A DNA stretch of 64,000 bases from Sphingobacteriales bacterium (GCA_027484425.1 JAIXSZ010000081.1:1-64000); one strand, 5' to 3'. Counted from the first letter of the stretch, positions 16,446-26,469 are shown. Notes: generated by a model from the letters alone, not told the origin. Program-made: numbers and translations.

Positions 16446-19400
16446 ATGAAAAAGTTATTAACAAAATATTTTGCTTGCATTGTGCTTATAGCATTAACGG
16501 ATTCTGAAATTGGGTCGGCACAGATACCCACAGTAACATCGGTGAGTCCTAATGCCGCCCATACTGGCACATCTGTTACCATTACTGGTACCAATTTCAA
16601 CACAACTCCTGCCAATAACATTGTGTACTTTGGCGCTACACGTGCTACGGTGACAGCTTCTGGTGCTACTATTATGACGGCTACGGTGCCTACTGGCGCT
16701 ACCTATGATCGAGTATCTGTTAACAATACCGCATCTGGCCGCACAGGTAATTCGCAGTATCCCTTTTTGCCTACATTCAACAATAGTGCTTTTGAACCAG
16801 GTACGGTGAACTTAGCCACCCAAGTAACTTATACTGCTGGTAGTAGACCTTTAGATATAAGTATTTGCGACATAGATGGTGATGGTAAGCCAGATATGGT
16901 AGCATTAAATTATTATTCCAATACTGTTTCTGTGTATCGCAATACCAGCAGCATCGGAAGTATTACATCTAGCTCTTTTGCGATACCTATCTCATTTTAT
17001 CTTGGAGGTGACACAATAGGCTCCGGAGCTATAAAAAAAAGATTTGCCGTAGGTGATTTAGACGGCGACGGCAAGCCAGATTTGGCGGTGACGGGTGGAA
17101 TTTCCGAAACTGTATCTGTGTTTCGTAATACCAGCAGTAGTGGTAGCATTACAGCTAGTTCCTTTGCCACACCTGTAACATTTGCAACCGGAAACTACCC
17201 ACAGCATGTAGCCATAGGCGACTTAAATGGCGATGGCAGGCCTGAAATAGTAGTGGCGAATACTAATGACTATACTGTTTCAGTATTTCGCAATACCAGC
17301 AGCAGCGGCAGCATTACTTCTAGTTCTTTTGCTCCAAAAGTCACATATGCGTCAGGCTCGTGCAATCAAGGCTTAGCCATAGGCGATATAGATGGAGATG
17401 GCAAGCATGATATAGTGGTGACAAATGCTTGCTCTCTCGGAAATGCTGTTTCCGTACTTCGCAATATCCATGTTCCTGAAGCTTTTGCATATGTTGCGTT
17501 TGCCTCTCGGGTCACATTTGCAACCTTACCCCGTCCTTTTGATGTTGCCATAAGCGACATTGATGGTGATGGCAAGCAAGACATGGTAGTGACTAATTAT
17601 GGTGACCAATCTGTTTCTGTATATCGCAACACCAGTAGCAGTGGCAGCATTACTTCTAGTTCTTTTGCCTCTCGGGTCACATTTGCAACCGGAACCCAAC
17701 CTACTGATGTAGCCATAGGCGATATAAATGGCGATGGCAAGCCAGATTTGGCAGTGACGAATAGTGGCTCCAATACAGTTTCTGTACTCCTCAATACCAG
17801 CAGTAGTGGTAGCATTACATTAGGCTCATTTGCCCTCCATGTGCCATTCAATACCGGATCCTTACCACAAAAGACAGCCATAGGCGATATAGATGGCGAT
17901 GGCAAGCCTGACCTTGCTGTAGCAAATTTTTGGTCCGATAATATTTCTGTATTAAGGAATAATCCACTGCGTCCGATAACAGGTCCTAAACAGGTATGTG
18001 TAGGAAGCACTACAACATTATTAAATGCTACAACAGGTGGTACATGGAGTAGTAGTAATACAGCAAGAGCTACGGTAGGTGCTTCGACAGGTATTGTTAC
18101 TGGTGTATCTGCTGGAACAGTTATTGTTACTTATGCTGGTACTGCCGGTGCAAGCTTTGCTGGGAACAGGGTTACAAGAGCATATACTGTGAACGTACTA
18201 CCAGAAGTAGCTGTTATTTCAGGTGCTTCTTCACTATTTGCAGGTACTACCCTTACCCTTACAGCTTCACCTTCGGGTGGTACATGGTCGTCGGCCAACA
18301 GTGCTATAGCATCTGTAAATGCTAGCACAGGTGTGGTAACTGGCGTAGCAGCAGGAATTACTACCGTGAGCTACACCAGAACCAATAGTTGTGGCAATAG
18401 AGTAACGACAAAAGCAGTAACAGTTACTGCTCCCCCTATTACAGGTACCCGAGTGGTATGCCGAGGTGCTACCACCAATCTTGCCAATGCGTCGGTAGGC
18501 GGTACATGGAGTACTGCTAATGGCACTATAGCCACTGTAGGTAGTACTACAGGTGTTGTAACAGGGGTAGGCGCTGGTACAACAACAGTAACGTACACCT
18601 ACATCGGTGGTAGTAATGTGACAGCTACGGTAACAGTAAATGCAGCTCCGGCAGCATATACAGGCAGTGGCATATTATGTTCTAGTTCTCAGTTGAATCT
18701 GGGTAGCATTATACCCGGTTGCACATGGACCAGTAGTAACACCACCAGAGCTACAGTAGCATCTACTACAGGTATAGTAACAGGTGGCACTACACTGGGT
18801 ACAGTGAACATATCATACACCAATGCTGCAAGTTGCCGCACCATTACTCAACTAACGGTTACTGCGGCTGTAGGGTTTACAACGGGGCTATCGAGCCCGT
18901 GTGTAGGTAGTACATCTACAGCACTCAACAGTACACCCGGTGGTACATGGAGTAGTAGCAACTTAGCACGCGCTACTATTGGTGAAACGAGCGGATTGTT
19001 GACTGCAATAAGTGGTGGTACAGCAACTATTAGCTACACATTAAGTGCAGGTTGTGTAAGAACCACAACCGTAACTGTAGGCACCCCACCAACTATTACG
19101 GGTAATCCTAATATATGTTTAGGTCAACAAACTCTATTTGTAAGTACCGGTGGCACCTGGAGCAGTAGCGCACCAACGATAGCGTCTGTGGCAGCCAGCG
19201 GTTTTGTAACAGGTGTAAGTTTGGGTAATGCAGTGATCACGTATCGCTCTACATCTGGTGCACTGTGTTTTGTAACACAGCCAGTAACGGTTAATCCGGT
19301 ACCATCGACAATAGTGGCACCGCCAGCCATATGTCCTGGTCAAACAGTAACACTCACTAGCACACCTAGCGGTGGTACATGGACGAGTAGCTTCCCTGAG

Positions 19401-20252
19401 AAGGCATCAATAAACCCATCAACAGGCGTACTAACAGGAGTTATTTTCAATTACAGTACTATATCGGCAGTAAACATTTACTACACATTACCTACAGGTT
19501 GTGCTGGTTTAGCTACTGTATCAGTTAACCCATTGCCTTCTCCTATTGGAGGTGGTAGCAGGAATATATGTGTATTGGGTAGCACGACCTTGACCAACAG
19601 TACTAGCGGTGGTACATGGAGCAGTGCAAGCCCATCTTTAGCTGCAGTTTCATCTGGCGGTGTAGTGACTGGTGGTACATCAGCAGGATTGGCTACTATC
19701 AGCTACACCAATGCACTGGGCTGTGCTAACACAGCAGTGGTAACAGTAAATGCTATGCCAGGAGCCAATACAGGAGCGGCCACATTATGTTTACCAGGGG
19801 TAACCACACTGAGCAACCCAGCAGGAGCAGGTACATGGACCAGCGGCAATACTGCAAGAGCAACAGTAAACTTTAATTCTGGTCAGGTTACGGGAGTAAA
19901 CACAGGTACAGCTAACATTACGTATACCAAAGCCGCAGGATGTATTAGTGTAACACAGGTAACTGTGAGTATGTGTGGCTCACGTCCGGGTATGTCAGAA
20001 GATACAAAAGGTGACAATAGTGTGTTCACTGTTTCTCCTAACCCTACTACTGGAGCTATCAACTTGACTACAGATGTAGCAGGTAAAGTAATGATCTACA
20101 CAATAGATGGCAAAGAGTTAAAGCAGTATGATGCGAAAGTTGGTACCACCAATATGGCATTGCCCGCAGGTATTGCAACTGGTGTATATATGCTGCGCTT
20201 TAATGGAGCAGACGGTAGTAGCAAAATGGTGAGACTGGTGTACCAGCAGTAA
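16446..20252 (+). CDS. Giant T9SS-exported surface protein with FG-GAP and Big-like repeats
   Basis: A 1268-residue protein. Order: signal peptide (1-~26) and an IPT/TIG domain (~28-112). Then come seven FG-GAP/VCBS-type repeats (~115-510), each with a calcium-loop motif of the DxDGDGxxD kind (GDLDGDGKPDLAV and variants). Nine bacterial-Ig-like (Big-2-type) repeats follow (~515-1180) with the pattern GGTWSSSN...A-x-V...TG-V-VTGV-x-x-G. A type A T9SS sorting domain (~1192-1268, VSPNPTTGAINL ... GVYMLRF) ends the protein. It is expected to be exported by type IX secretion and held at or released from the surface, perhaps in adhesion or glycan binding. The same Big-like unit builds the protein encoded at 33185-38155. 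A strong terminator follows. Confidence 0.92.
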   Translation: MKKLLTKYFACIVLIALTDSEIGSAQIPTVTSVSPNAAHTGTSVTITGTNFNTTPANNIVYFGATRATVTASGATIMTATVPTGATYDRVSVNNTASGRTGNSQYPFLPTFNNSAFEPGTVNLATQVTYTAGSRPLDISICDIDGDGKPDMVALNYYSNTVSVYRNTSSIGSITSSSFAIPISFYLGGDTIGSGAIKKRFAVGDLDGDGKPDLAVTGGISETVSVFRNTSSSGSITASSFATPVTFATGNYPQHVAIGDLNGDGRPEIVVANTNDYTVSVFRNTSSSGSITSSSFAPKVTYASGSCNQGLAIGDIDGDGKHDIVVTNACSLGNAVSVLRNIHVPEAFAYVAFASRVTFATLPRPFDVAISDIDGDGKQDMVVTNYGDQSVSVYRNTSSSGSITSSSFASRVTFATGTQPTDVAIGDINGDGKPDLAVTNSGSNTVSVLLNTSSSGSITLGSFALHVPFNTGSLPQKTAIGDIDGDGKPDLAVANFWSDNISVLRNNPLRPITGPKQVCVGSTTTLLNATTGGTWSSSNTARATVGASTGIVTGVSAGTVIVTYAGTAGASFAGNRVTRAYTVNVLPEVAVISGASSLFAGTTLTLTASPSGGTWSSANSAIASVNASTGVVTGVAAGITTVSYTRTNSCGNRVTTKAVTVTAPPITGTRVVCRGATTNLANASVGGTWSTANGTIATVGSTTGVVTGVGAGTTTVTYTYIGGSNVTATVTVNAAPAAYTGSGILCSSSQLNLGSIIPGCTWTSSNTTRATVASTTGIVTGGTTLGTVNISYTNAASCRTITQLTVTAAVGFTTGLSSPCVGSTSTALNSTPGGTWSSSNLARATIGETSGLLTAISGGTATISYTLSAGCVRTTTVTVGTPPTITGNPNICLGQQTLFVSTGGTWSSSAPTIASVAASGFVTGVSLGNAVITYRSTSGALCFVTQPVTVNPVPSTIVAPPAICPGQTVTLTSTPSGGTWTSSFPEKASINPSTGVLTGVIFNYSTISAVNIYYTLPTGCAGLATVSVNPLPSPIGGGSRNICVLGSTTLTNSTSGGTWSSASPSLAAVSSGGVVTGGTSAGLATISYTNALGCANTAVVTVNAMPGANTGAATLCLPGVTTLSNPAGAGTWTSGNTARATVNFNSGQVTGVNTGTANITYTKAAGCISVTQVTVSMCGSRPGMSEDTKGDNSVFTVSPNPTTGAINLTTDVAGKVMIYTIDGKELKQYDAKVGTTNMALPAGIATGVYMLRFNGADGSSKMVRLVYQQ

Positions 20253-20285
20253 GTTTACATTGTTTTTTAAACAGTAAGTGACTAT

Positions 20286-20322
20286 AAAAGGGGCTGTCTC
20301 AATTTTTGAGATAGCCCCTTTT
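20286..20322 (+). terminator. Strong rho-independent terminator
   Basis: A 17-bp stem (20286-20302 with 20306-20322, one G-T pair) and a TTT loop. The 3' arm ends CCCCTTTT and is followed by GTATT. It lies 33 bases after the surface-protein stop codon, and its A/T ends could let it work in both directions. Confidence 0.9.
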
Positions 20323-20662
20323 GTATTAGAGTAAAAGGAGATTGAAATGGCTATACGGTTAATGAGCAAAGCTCCTCAAAGCCCTGAACGTACAAGAGAT
20401 GTGACACAAAGCCCGCTGATAGTAGTACAAAAGCTGGTAGCCTCCTGCATGAAAACGTAATGTGCGAAAAGATGGATGAAGACTGCGAAAGGTGAGCATA
20501 AGAAAAACGTTAGATAACAATACTCATGAGGCAGACGATAAGATTTGGTTTAAAAAAATCGTGCTCAACTAATGCTACCATATCATCTAAGAATGTGGGC
20601 TATACTGTACTTTTATACCCAATTGCTAGACGTTAATAAGTGAGCTAGAAAAACTGTGGTGT
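20323..20662. other. Intergenic region before the photolyase, holding repeat C copy 1
   Basis: About 340 bases without a gene. It holds repeat C copy 1 (20367-20442) and otherwise unremarkable AT-rich sequence. No clear promoter motif for the photolyase was found. Confidence 0.5.
20367..20442. repeat. Dispersed repeat C, copy 1
   Basis: Contains GCCCTGAACGTACAAGAGA, GACACAAAGCCCGCTGAT and GTACAAAAGCTGGTA in order. Related copies lie at 23103-23177 and 30938-31011. All three are intergenic and in the same orientation. Confidence 0.8.
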
Positions 20663-22204
20663 ATGGGAGAGAAAAAAGTATTGAGGCTGGTGCTGGGTGA
20701 CCAGCTGAATAGTGGGCATAGCTGGTATGAGCGGGTGGATGGTGATGTGACCTATGTGCTGATGGAGGTGCGGAGTGAAACAGACTATGCGCTGCACCAT
20801 ATACAAAAGGTGGCAGGATTTTTTGCGGCTATGCGGTCGTTTGCCAGTGAGCTGAGTGCACAACAGCATAGGGTACTGTACCTGAATATAGATGATGCGG
20901 ATAACCAGCAAAGTATAACAGCAAACATACTGCACTTGGTAGCTGTGCATGGGTTTACAGCGTTTGAGTATCAGCTGCCTGATGAATATAGAGTGGATGT
21001 GGAGTTGCGGGCAATGGTGAAGGTGTTGCCTGTGCCAGCGGTGGTGTGTGATACAGAGCACTTTTATGGGGAACGGGGTGAGTTGGGGAAGTTTTTTGAG
21101 GGTAAAAAACTCTTTGTGATGGAGAACTTTTACCGCTACATGCGCAAAAAGCACAACGTGCTGATGGAAGATGGGCAACCTGTGACCGGCCAGTGGAACT
21201 ATGATAGTGACAACCGGAAAAAACTACCGAAGGGGCATAAACCTACTGCACCCTATGTGCTGCACAATGATGTTAGCACTATAGTGGCTGCTATAAATAA
21301 CAGTGCCGTAAAAACAATAGGCACCATAGACCCAACATCGTTTGTGTGGCCGGTAAACAGGGCACAATCGCTGGAGCTGCTGCGGTTTTTTGTGCGGGAG
21401 TGCCTGCCGCTGTTTGGCACTTATCAGGATGCGATGACTACCAACGAATGGTCGTTGTATCACTCGCGATTGTCGTTTTCGATGAATACTAAGATGTTAT
21501 CGCCTAAGGAGGTGATAGACATGGCTACCGAGGAATGGCGCAAACGGAGTAATGAAATAGCGTATCATCAGCTAGAGGGTTTTGTGCGGCAAATAATAGG
21601 CTGGCGAGAGTATATGCGGGGTATCTACTGGCTGAAGATGCCGGAATATGCTGGACTGAACTATCTGGGGCATACTGCTAAGCTACCAGAGTGGTACTGG
21701 ACGGGTAACACAAAGATGAACTGCCTGAAGCAGAGTATACAACAGTCGCTGCAGTATGCGTATGCCCACCATATACAACGGCTGATGGTGACGGGAAATT
21801 TTGCGCTGCTGGCTGGGGTAGCCCCTGATGCCGTGGATGCGTGGTACCTGGGCATATACATAGATGCGCTGGACTGGGTGGAGATAACCAATACGCGGGG
21901 CATGAGCCAGTATGCGGATGGGGGCATAGTGGGTACTAAGCCCTATGTGAGCAGCGCTGCCTATATAGATAAAATGAGTAACTACTGCGATACCTGCTAC
22001 TATAAAAAGGCTGTAAAAACAGGTGACAGGGCATGCCCATTTAACAGCCTGTACTGGCACTTTTATGACCGACACGAACCACTACTGGGCAACAATGGCA
22101 GGATACAAATGATGTATAACGTATGGCGAAAAATGGACCCTGAACAAAAGGCTGCACTGCTGACACAGGCGGAGTATTATCTGGAACGGGTGGAGGAGTT
22201 GTAG
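20663..22204 (+). CDS. Iron-sulfur (6-4) photolyase / bacterial cryptochrome (FeS-BCP)
   Basis: A 513-residue member of the deoxyribodipyrimidine photolyase-related family (PhrB-like). The N-terminal Rossmann domain begins LRLVLGDQLNSGHSWY, and the helical C-terminal half binds FAD. Four cysteines at 354, 442, 445 and 458 reproduce the 4Fe-4S ligand spacing I recall for Agrobacterium PhrB (88, 3 and 13 residues apart): KMNC, then NYCDTC and RAC. TNTRGMSQYADGG and WYLGIYIDALDWVE are also family signatures. These proteins repair UV (6-4) photoproducts with light, or act as light sensors. A copy of its 3' end occurs at 26921-27350. The next ~130 bases end in a double-hairpin element. Confidence 0.93.
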   Translation: MGEKKVLRLVLGDQLNSGHSWYERVDGDVTYVLMEVRSETDYALHHIQKVAGFFAAMRSFASELSAQQHRVLYLNIDDADNQQSITANILHLVAVHGFTAFEYQLPDEYRVDVELRAMVKVLPVPAVVCDTEHFYGERGELGKFFEGKKLFVMENFYRYMRKKHNVLMEDGQPVTGQWNYDSDNRKKLPKGHKPTAPYVLHNDVSTIVAAINNSAVKTIGTIDPTSFVWPVNRAQSLELLRFFVRECLPLFGTYQDAMTTNEWSLYHSRLSFSMNTKMLSPKEVIDMATEEWRKRSNEIAYHQLEGFVRQIIGWREYMRGIYWLKMPEYAGLNYLGHTAKLPEWYWTGNTKMNCLKQSIQQSLQYAYAHHIQRLMVTGNFALLAGVAPDAVDAWYLGIYIDALDWVEITNTRGMSQYADGGIVGTKPYVSSAAYIDKMSNYCDTCYYKKAVKTGDRACPFNSLYWHFYDRHEPLLGNNGRIQMMYNVWRKMDPEQKAALLTQAEYYLERVEEL

Positions 22205-22265
22205 AGGGGGGGGTGCTCGTTTTTACGTTTGGTTGTAGTAGGGATGCAGTCATCATTGGGTGACT

Positions 22266-22333
22266 TTTGCTGCCGCAAGCAAGCTGGACGCTGGCGGTGT
22301 AATAAGACGAGGCGAGACGCCTCGACTAGGGGG
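22266..22333. repeat. Double-hairpin element H, copy 1
   Basis: A 68-base unit starting TTTGCTGCCGCAAGC and ending GACTAGGGGG. The second hairpin, CGAGGCG-AGA-CGCCTCG (22308-22324), is perfect; the first is degraded in this copy. Other copies lie at 26853-26920 and 27418-27485. GGCGCCTCGCCTAGG just after it resembles another broken arm. Confidence 0.85.
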
Positions 22334-22371
22334 GCGCCTCGCCTAGGGAGGAGGAACAGGTATAGCGCTAT

Positions 22372-22812
22372 TTACATCTTATTATAAATTACCCAGTCAT
22401 AACTATTGCTATTTTTTGTTATAAGTTCACTCGTTGAGATTCTATGTATGCGTACAACAGGCTCTAGGTAAAAAATAGAATTGGTTGAAATCTCAACGAT
22501 GCCTATGTCCTTGTTGTCATTGAGCATATGCCATCTAAATGGAATTACTCTGGTAACTATCTGACAGTCGGTATCCTCATATGTGTGAGATCGGCTGCCA
22601 GTAAAGTTAGGCTTGAATTCTAATACAGGGCCTAGCCATTCATGTATTTCATCAGCATCTAATTGCTTGTTATTATTCCTATCGTCAGCAATTGACACTT
22701 GTTGCCATGTGCCGATAAGCATATTTTTATCGACTTTTTTATCTTTTTTACATGACAAAGTTAGCAAGCCGAAAGCTATTGTAAAGCAGACAAAATGTTG
22801 GAGTGGTTTCAT
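22372..22812 (-). CDS. Lipocalin-like lipoprotein
   Basis: A 146-residue lipoprotein: MKPLQHFVCFTIAFGLL, then lipobox LTLSC (Cys near 21) followed by Lys/Asp residues. The mature part starts MLIGTWQQVSI, the short-lipocalin signature (G-x-W) common in small Bacteroidota lipoproteins (lipocalin-like domain families), followed by alternating strands (VLEFKPNFTGSR, IGIVEISTNSIFYL). Its ligand is unknown. It is monocistronic and flanked by repeat DNA on both sides. Confidence 0.8.
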   Translation of the reverse strand: MKPLQHFVCFTIAFGLLTLSCKKDKKVDKNMLIGTWQQVSIADDRNNNKQLDADEIHEWLGPVLEFKPNFTGSRSHTYEDTDCQIVTRVIPFRWHMLNDNKDIGIVEISTNSIFYLEPVVRIHRISTSELITKNSNSYDWVIYNKM

Positions 22813-23058
22813 AGAATTGAATAGTTGGAAATAAGTGTATTTACATAGACGTAATAATTACTGCGATTCTTTGCTAGAACGCAAAATAAAAATACAACTA
22901 TGGCAGTGTGGGGTGTAGTCGCTATTTTTAGGTTTATCAATCTTTAGCGGGGTAGTTAGCCGGAAAATGGGAGCAGAAAGTCGAGAGACAACAGTTCGAC
23001 GGTCCTGTGAGGAGAAATAGTAAAACCTACGACTAGAGCAGGGAAAGCTGTAAGTCAT

Positions 23059-23082
23059 AAAATAAGACCAACAGCGGCGGAA
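23059..23082. repeat. Repeat E, copy 1 (24 bp)
   Basis: AAAATAAGACCAACAGCGGC plus GGAA is identical to bases 26814-26837. Both copies are intergenic and lie just before another repeat (C here, H at the other). Confidence 0.85.
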
Positions 23083-23102
23083 TTTAAACACGAAAATATG
23101 CG

Positions 23103-23177
23103 CAAAGATGCTCTTTGCCCTGAATGTACAAGAGAGTGACACAACCGGCGATGCCAAAAGTGCTGTGGCTGGTAGCA
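23103..23177. repeat. Dispersed repeat C, copy 2 (diverged)
   Basis: Contains GCCCTGAATGTACAAGAGAG, GACACAA, GGCGATG and GCTGGTAGC in the order of copies at 20367 and 30938, with more substitutions. Confidence 0.65.
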
Positions 23178-23246
23178 AAAGGAATAATGTACTGTACCTA
23201 AAAGCGCATACCCACCTACAAACAGGTGGTAGGTATGCGGGAGTGG

Positions 23247-24161
23247 CTACTTGATGATAACGGTGCTGGTGCTGACAATGCTGAACATGCCTACACCATT
23301 CTGGACATTGCCATATACATTGACTGGCTCGGCAAAGGGGTTGCCGTTGGCATCGTAAGCAAGTTTGTAGGATTTGTAGTGTTTGAAGTAGTCTTCGGTG
23401 ACGTGTAAGAGCTGAATAGTGGCGTAAACGTAATCTATGCCATTAAAATAGGGTTCCATGTTGAAGCTGGATGCATATATTTTGAGTTCTTTTTCTTTTC
23501 CATTGAATAGCTCGTCGCGGAGGAAAACGCCTGTGTTATCGAGGCAGGTGTTGGCATCTATGATTTCGCTGGACAGGGTTTCGATAGAGGCATCGACCGA
23601 GTAGATACAGAAACTATTGCTATAGAAGCCGTTGTTTTGGTCGCCGGGGCCAAAGAGTTTGAGGATATAATAATCGTTGGCGGATGGTGGATCTGTGAAA
23701 CGGATGGTGACAGCATCTTGTGTGCCGCCACTGCCATCGATACGGGCTTGTGGTGTGTAAACAATGCTAGAAATGGGTACTGCTGCGGGTGCTACGGCAC
23801 TGGCACTAACAGCGGTGTAAGAGGGAGCGCTGACCTGTACTGTGTATTTTTGACCAGCCTGAATGGTGGTGGTTCCTGAGTAGCCGATGCCGCTATCGAA
23901 GGTGAGGTTTTCGGTAAAGACATCGTTGACCAACAACCTAACAGTGGCATCTGTAACGAGTAACGTGGGCGAAAAGCGTTTATCCTGAATAGAGGCTGTG
24001 TGACCTACATAGACCTGAAACTGCTGATCGGGCTCGGCTAGGCTGCTGACGGTGAGTAATCGGCTATAGGGAGGTAGATTGACATCGATAGATTTTTCGC
24101 AAGAGGTGAAAAAAATGGATGCCACTAGTAGTGTGCATATGAGATGTGCAAGGCGATTCAT
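23247..24161 (-). CDS. DUF4249 lipoprotein (partner of TonB receptor)
   Basis: A 304-residue lipoprotein: MNRLAHLICTLLVAS, lipobox FTSC near residue 20, then IDVNLPPYSRLLTVSSL, matching the opening of DUF4249 proteins. The rest is beta-rich with an Ig-like first half (TDATVRLLVNDVF ... AGQKYTVQVSAPSY). DUF4249 genes almost always follow a TonB-dependent receptor gene, as here, 16 bases downstream. This suggests an outer-surface or periplasmic partner of that receptor. The transported or processed substrate is unknown. Confidence 0.9.
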   Translation of the reverse strand: MNRLAHLICTLLVASIFFTSCEKSIDVNLPPYSRLLTVSSLAEPDQQFQVYVGHTASIQDKRFSPTLLVTDATVRLLVNDVFTENLTFDSGIGYSGTTTIQAGQKYTVQVSAPSYTAVSASAVAPAAVPISSIVYTPQARIDGSGGTQDAVTIRFTDPPSANDYYILKLFGPGDQNNGFYSNSFCIYSVDASIETLSSEIIDANTCLDNTGVFLRDELFNGKEKELKIYASSFNMEPYFNGIDYVYATIQLLHVTEDYFKHYKSYKLAYDANGNPFAEPVNVYGNVQNGVGMFSIVSTSTVIIK

Positions 24162-24177
24162 ATAAATAATGTGGGGA

Positions 24178-26469
24178 TTAGAATTTGAACTGATAACTCA
24201 CTGACGGGATGATGGGGAATAGGCTCACCTGCTTGAACTTGCCTCCGTCTTCATAAATGAAGAAAGGATTTTGGCGGTTGTAGACATTGTAGGCACCTAT
24301 TATCCAAGATCTGTCGTGGCGTTTTTTCTCTTTGGTGAATCTTATGCTGACATCGCCGCGATGGTATGCGGGCATGCGGTAGCCGTTGCGGCTGCCATAG
24401 ATGGTGATGTCTTCGCCGTTTTGGTCTTTGTAGAAACCAATGGGTAGTGTAATGGCGTTGCCGGTGCCATATAACCACTCTGCACTAAGCTCAATGCGGG
24501 GAGAGATTTTGTAAACTGCAGCTACCTTGAAATCGTGGCGGCGATCGTACTTGTAGGGGAATGTGCGACCATTGTTGAGGTTGGCGAATGTGCGGTTGCT
24601 CCAAGAAAGTGTGTAGCCCAGCATGCCTGTGAATTTGCCTTTCTTTTTCTGAATGAATAGTTCGCCACCATAGCTGGTGCCCTTGCCTACTTCTACCTTG
24701 TCTTCCCAGCCTGTGGTGCTGTTAAAGAAGCTAGCACCTTCTTTGTACTCGAGGATGTTTTCCATGGTTTTGTAGTAGCCCTCGAGGCTGAATTCGTAGC
24801 CGGCATCGTGGGTGTAAGCTAGGCCAGCTGCTGCCTGATGAGATAACTGTGGTGCTATACGGTTGGTGGAAGGCACCCAGAGATCTGTAGGAAGGCCAAC
24901 GGAAGAGTTAGTGAGGAGGTTGATGTATTGGTTCATCTGAACGAAAGACGCTTTTGCACTCATTTTCTCGGATAAGAGATAGCGGACTGCGAGGCGTGGC
25001 TGAATAGAATTATAAAACTTAGAGCGGACACTGAAGCCAGTGAAATGCACTCCGATATTGGCCTTGAGTAAGGGGGTGATTTTCACGTCATCTTCGATGT
25101 AGGCGTCGATCTCTGTGCCGTAGATGCTGCTTTGGCCTATGGTAGTGTCTGATTTGGTGCCACCGGTGTTGATTTTGGTGGTTTGTGCGCCCGGTGTGTA
25201 GGTGTGCGCTATAACACTAGCGCCCGCCTTGATGTTGTGGCTAGAAGAAAGATAGTAATCGAAATCGTACTTGGCAGCCATATCGTGAATGCCTGAGGTG
25301 TAGCGGAGTAGAAATTCGTCGGTAGAGCCATTGGAGGTACTCTTGCTTTCGGCAGATACCTGAAACTTGTATTGACTGTAGTAGGTAGTGAGGTTGCCAA
25401 AAAGTTTGGGGTTGAACTCGTGGTTCCACCTACCTACGCCAGTGATATTGCCCCATTTGATGCCGCCAGCGAAGCGAGAAGAACTGGTGAGGTCATTGCT
25501 TTTTTCGGAGAAGTAAAACTTATCGTTGCCAAAATAGCCACTGATGTAGAGGTGATCTTTTTTGCCAAGTGTAAAGTTTGCTTTGCCGTTGAGGTCATAA
25601 AAGAAATAGCCGCCTTTGCTGTTGCCGGTCATGAGTGGCGCGGCCAATAAATCGATATAGGTACGTCTGCCAGAAACCATAAAGGAAGATTTACCTTTTT
25701 GGATGGGGCCTTCGAGTGTGAGCCTGGAGGCTACAATGCCTATGCCGCCCTCGCCATGTATTTTGTTTTTATTGCCCTCCTTCATATTGATATCAATGAC
25801 AGAAGAAAGCCGGCCGCCATAGCGAGCGGGGAAACCACCCTTGATGACCTCGACACTGCGAATGGCATCGGCATTGAAGACGCTGAAGAAGCCAAAGAGG
25901 TGGCTGGCATTGTAAACGGGCACACCATCGAGCAGGATGAGATTTTGGTCGGGGCTACCACCACGTACGTATAAACCAGAGGTGCCTTCATTGCCCCCTT
26001 GTATGCCGGGTAGTAGCTGAATGGCTTTCATGATATCGGGTTCGCCTAGGAAGGCAGGAAGGGATTTGATGGTGTTTATGGGCAGGTCGATGGAGCTCAT
26101 CTGAGTTTTCTGGTGCAGGGCAGCCTTTTGGGAGGTAATGACCACCTCGTCCAGTTCTTTGTTTTCTTCGAGCTCTACATTGAGTGTGAGATTTTGCGAG
26201 CGTGGAATTTTCCTCTGAAAAGAGGAATAGCCAATGTAGGAGCCCTTTATCTCTACACTATCGTTGCCAGCGGGAATAGTAATAGAATAAAAACCGAAGG
26301 TATTGCCGGCGGTGCCAACCTGGAGGTCGGGGAGGTAAACGACTGCACCTGTAAGTCGTTCGCCACTTTTTTTGTCGCTGATGTAGCCGCTGATAGTTAT
26401 GTTTTGGGCTAGAGAACAGTGATAAAAAAGAGGCAAGAGGGATAACGTCAACAATGATTTTTGAAGCAT
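24178..26469 (-). CDS. TonB-dependent receptor with carboxypeptidase-regulatory domain
   Basis: A 763-residue outer-membrane receptor: signal peptide (1-~21, ending SLAQ), CarboxypepD_reg-like domain (~22-105, SGYISDKKSGERLTGAVVYL), and plug (~118-235). The plug holds LPAFLGEPDIMKAIQLLPGI, GLYVRGGSPDQNLILLDGVP and SVEVIKGGFPARYGGRLSS. The barrel ends in VSYQFKF, with a terminal Phe as expected for BAM-assembled barrels. This subclass pairs with DUF4249 lipoproteins, and one follows here. It has no SusD partner, so polysaccharide import of the SusCD kind is not implied. Confidence 0.92.
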   Translation of the reverse strand: MLQKSLLTLSLLPLFYHCSLAQNITISGYISDKKSGERLTGAVVYLPDLQVGTAGNTFGFYSITIPAGNDSVEIKGSYIGYSSFQRKIPRSQNLTLNVELEENKELDEVVITSQKAALHQKTQMSSIDLPINTIKSLPAFLGEPDIMKAIQLLPGIQGGNEGTSGLYVRGGSPDQNLILLDGVPVYNASHLFGFFSVFNADAIRSVEVIKGGFPARYGGRLSSVIDINMKEGNKNKIHGEGGIGIVASRLTLEGPIQKGKSSFMVSGRRTYIDLLAAPLMTGNSKGGYFFYDLNGKANFTLGKKDHLYISGYFGNDKFYFSEKSNDLTSSSRFAGGIKWGNITGVGRWNHEFNPKLFGNLTTYYSQYKFQVSAESKSTSNGSTDEFLLRYTSGIHDMAAKYDFDYYLSSSHNIKAGASVIAHTYTPGAQTTKINTGGTKSDTTIGQSSIYGTEIDAYIEDDVKITPLLKANIGVHFTGFSVRSKFYNSIQPRLAVRYLLSEKMSAKASFVQMNQYINLLTNSSVGLPTDLWVPSTNRIAPQLSHQAAAGLAYTHDAGYEFSLEGYYKTMENILEYKEGASFFNSTTGWEDKVEVGKGTSYGGELFIQKKKGKFTGMLGYTLSWSNRTFANLNNGRTFPYKYDRRHDFKVAAVYKISPRIELSAEWLYGTGNAITLPIGFYKDQNGEDITIYGSRNGYRMPAYHRGDVSIRFTKEKKRHDRSWIIGAYNVYNRQNPFFIYEDGGKFKQVSLFPIIPSVSYQFKF

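Larger units (their letters stand above)
22813..23246. other. Intergenic region with repeats E and C
   Basis: About 430 bases without a supported gene. It holds repeat E copy 1 (23059-23082) and repeat C copy 2 (23103-23177). The surrounding sequence looks like decayed repeat DNA. Confidence 0.5.
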
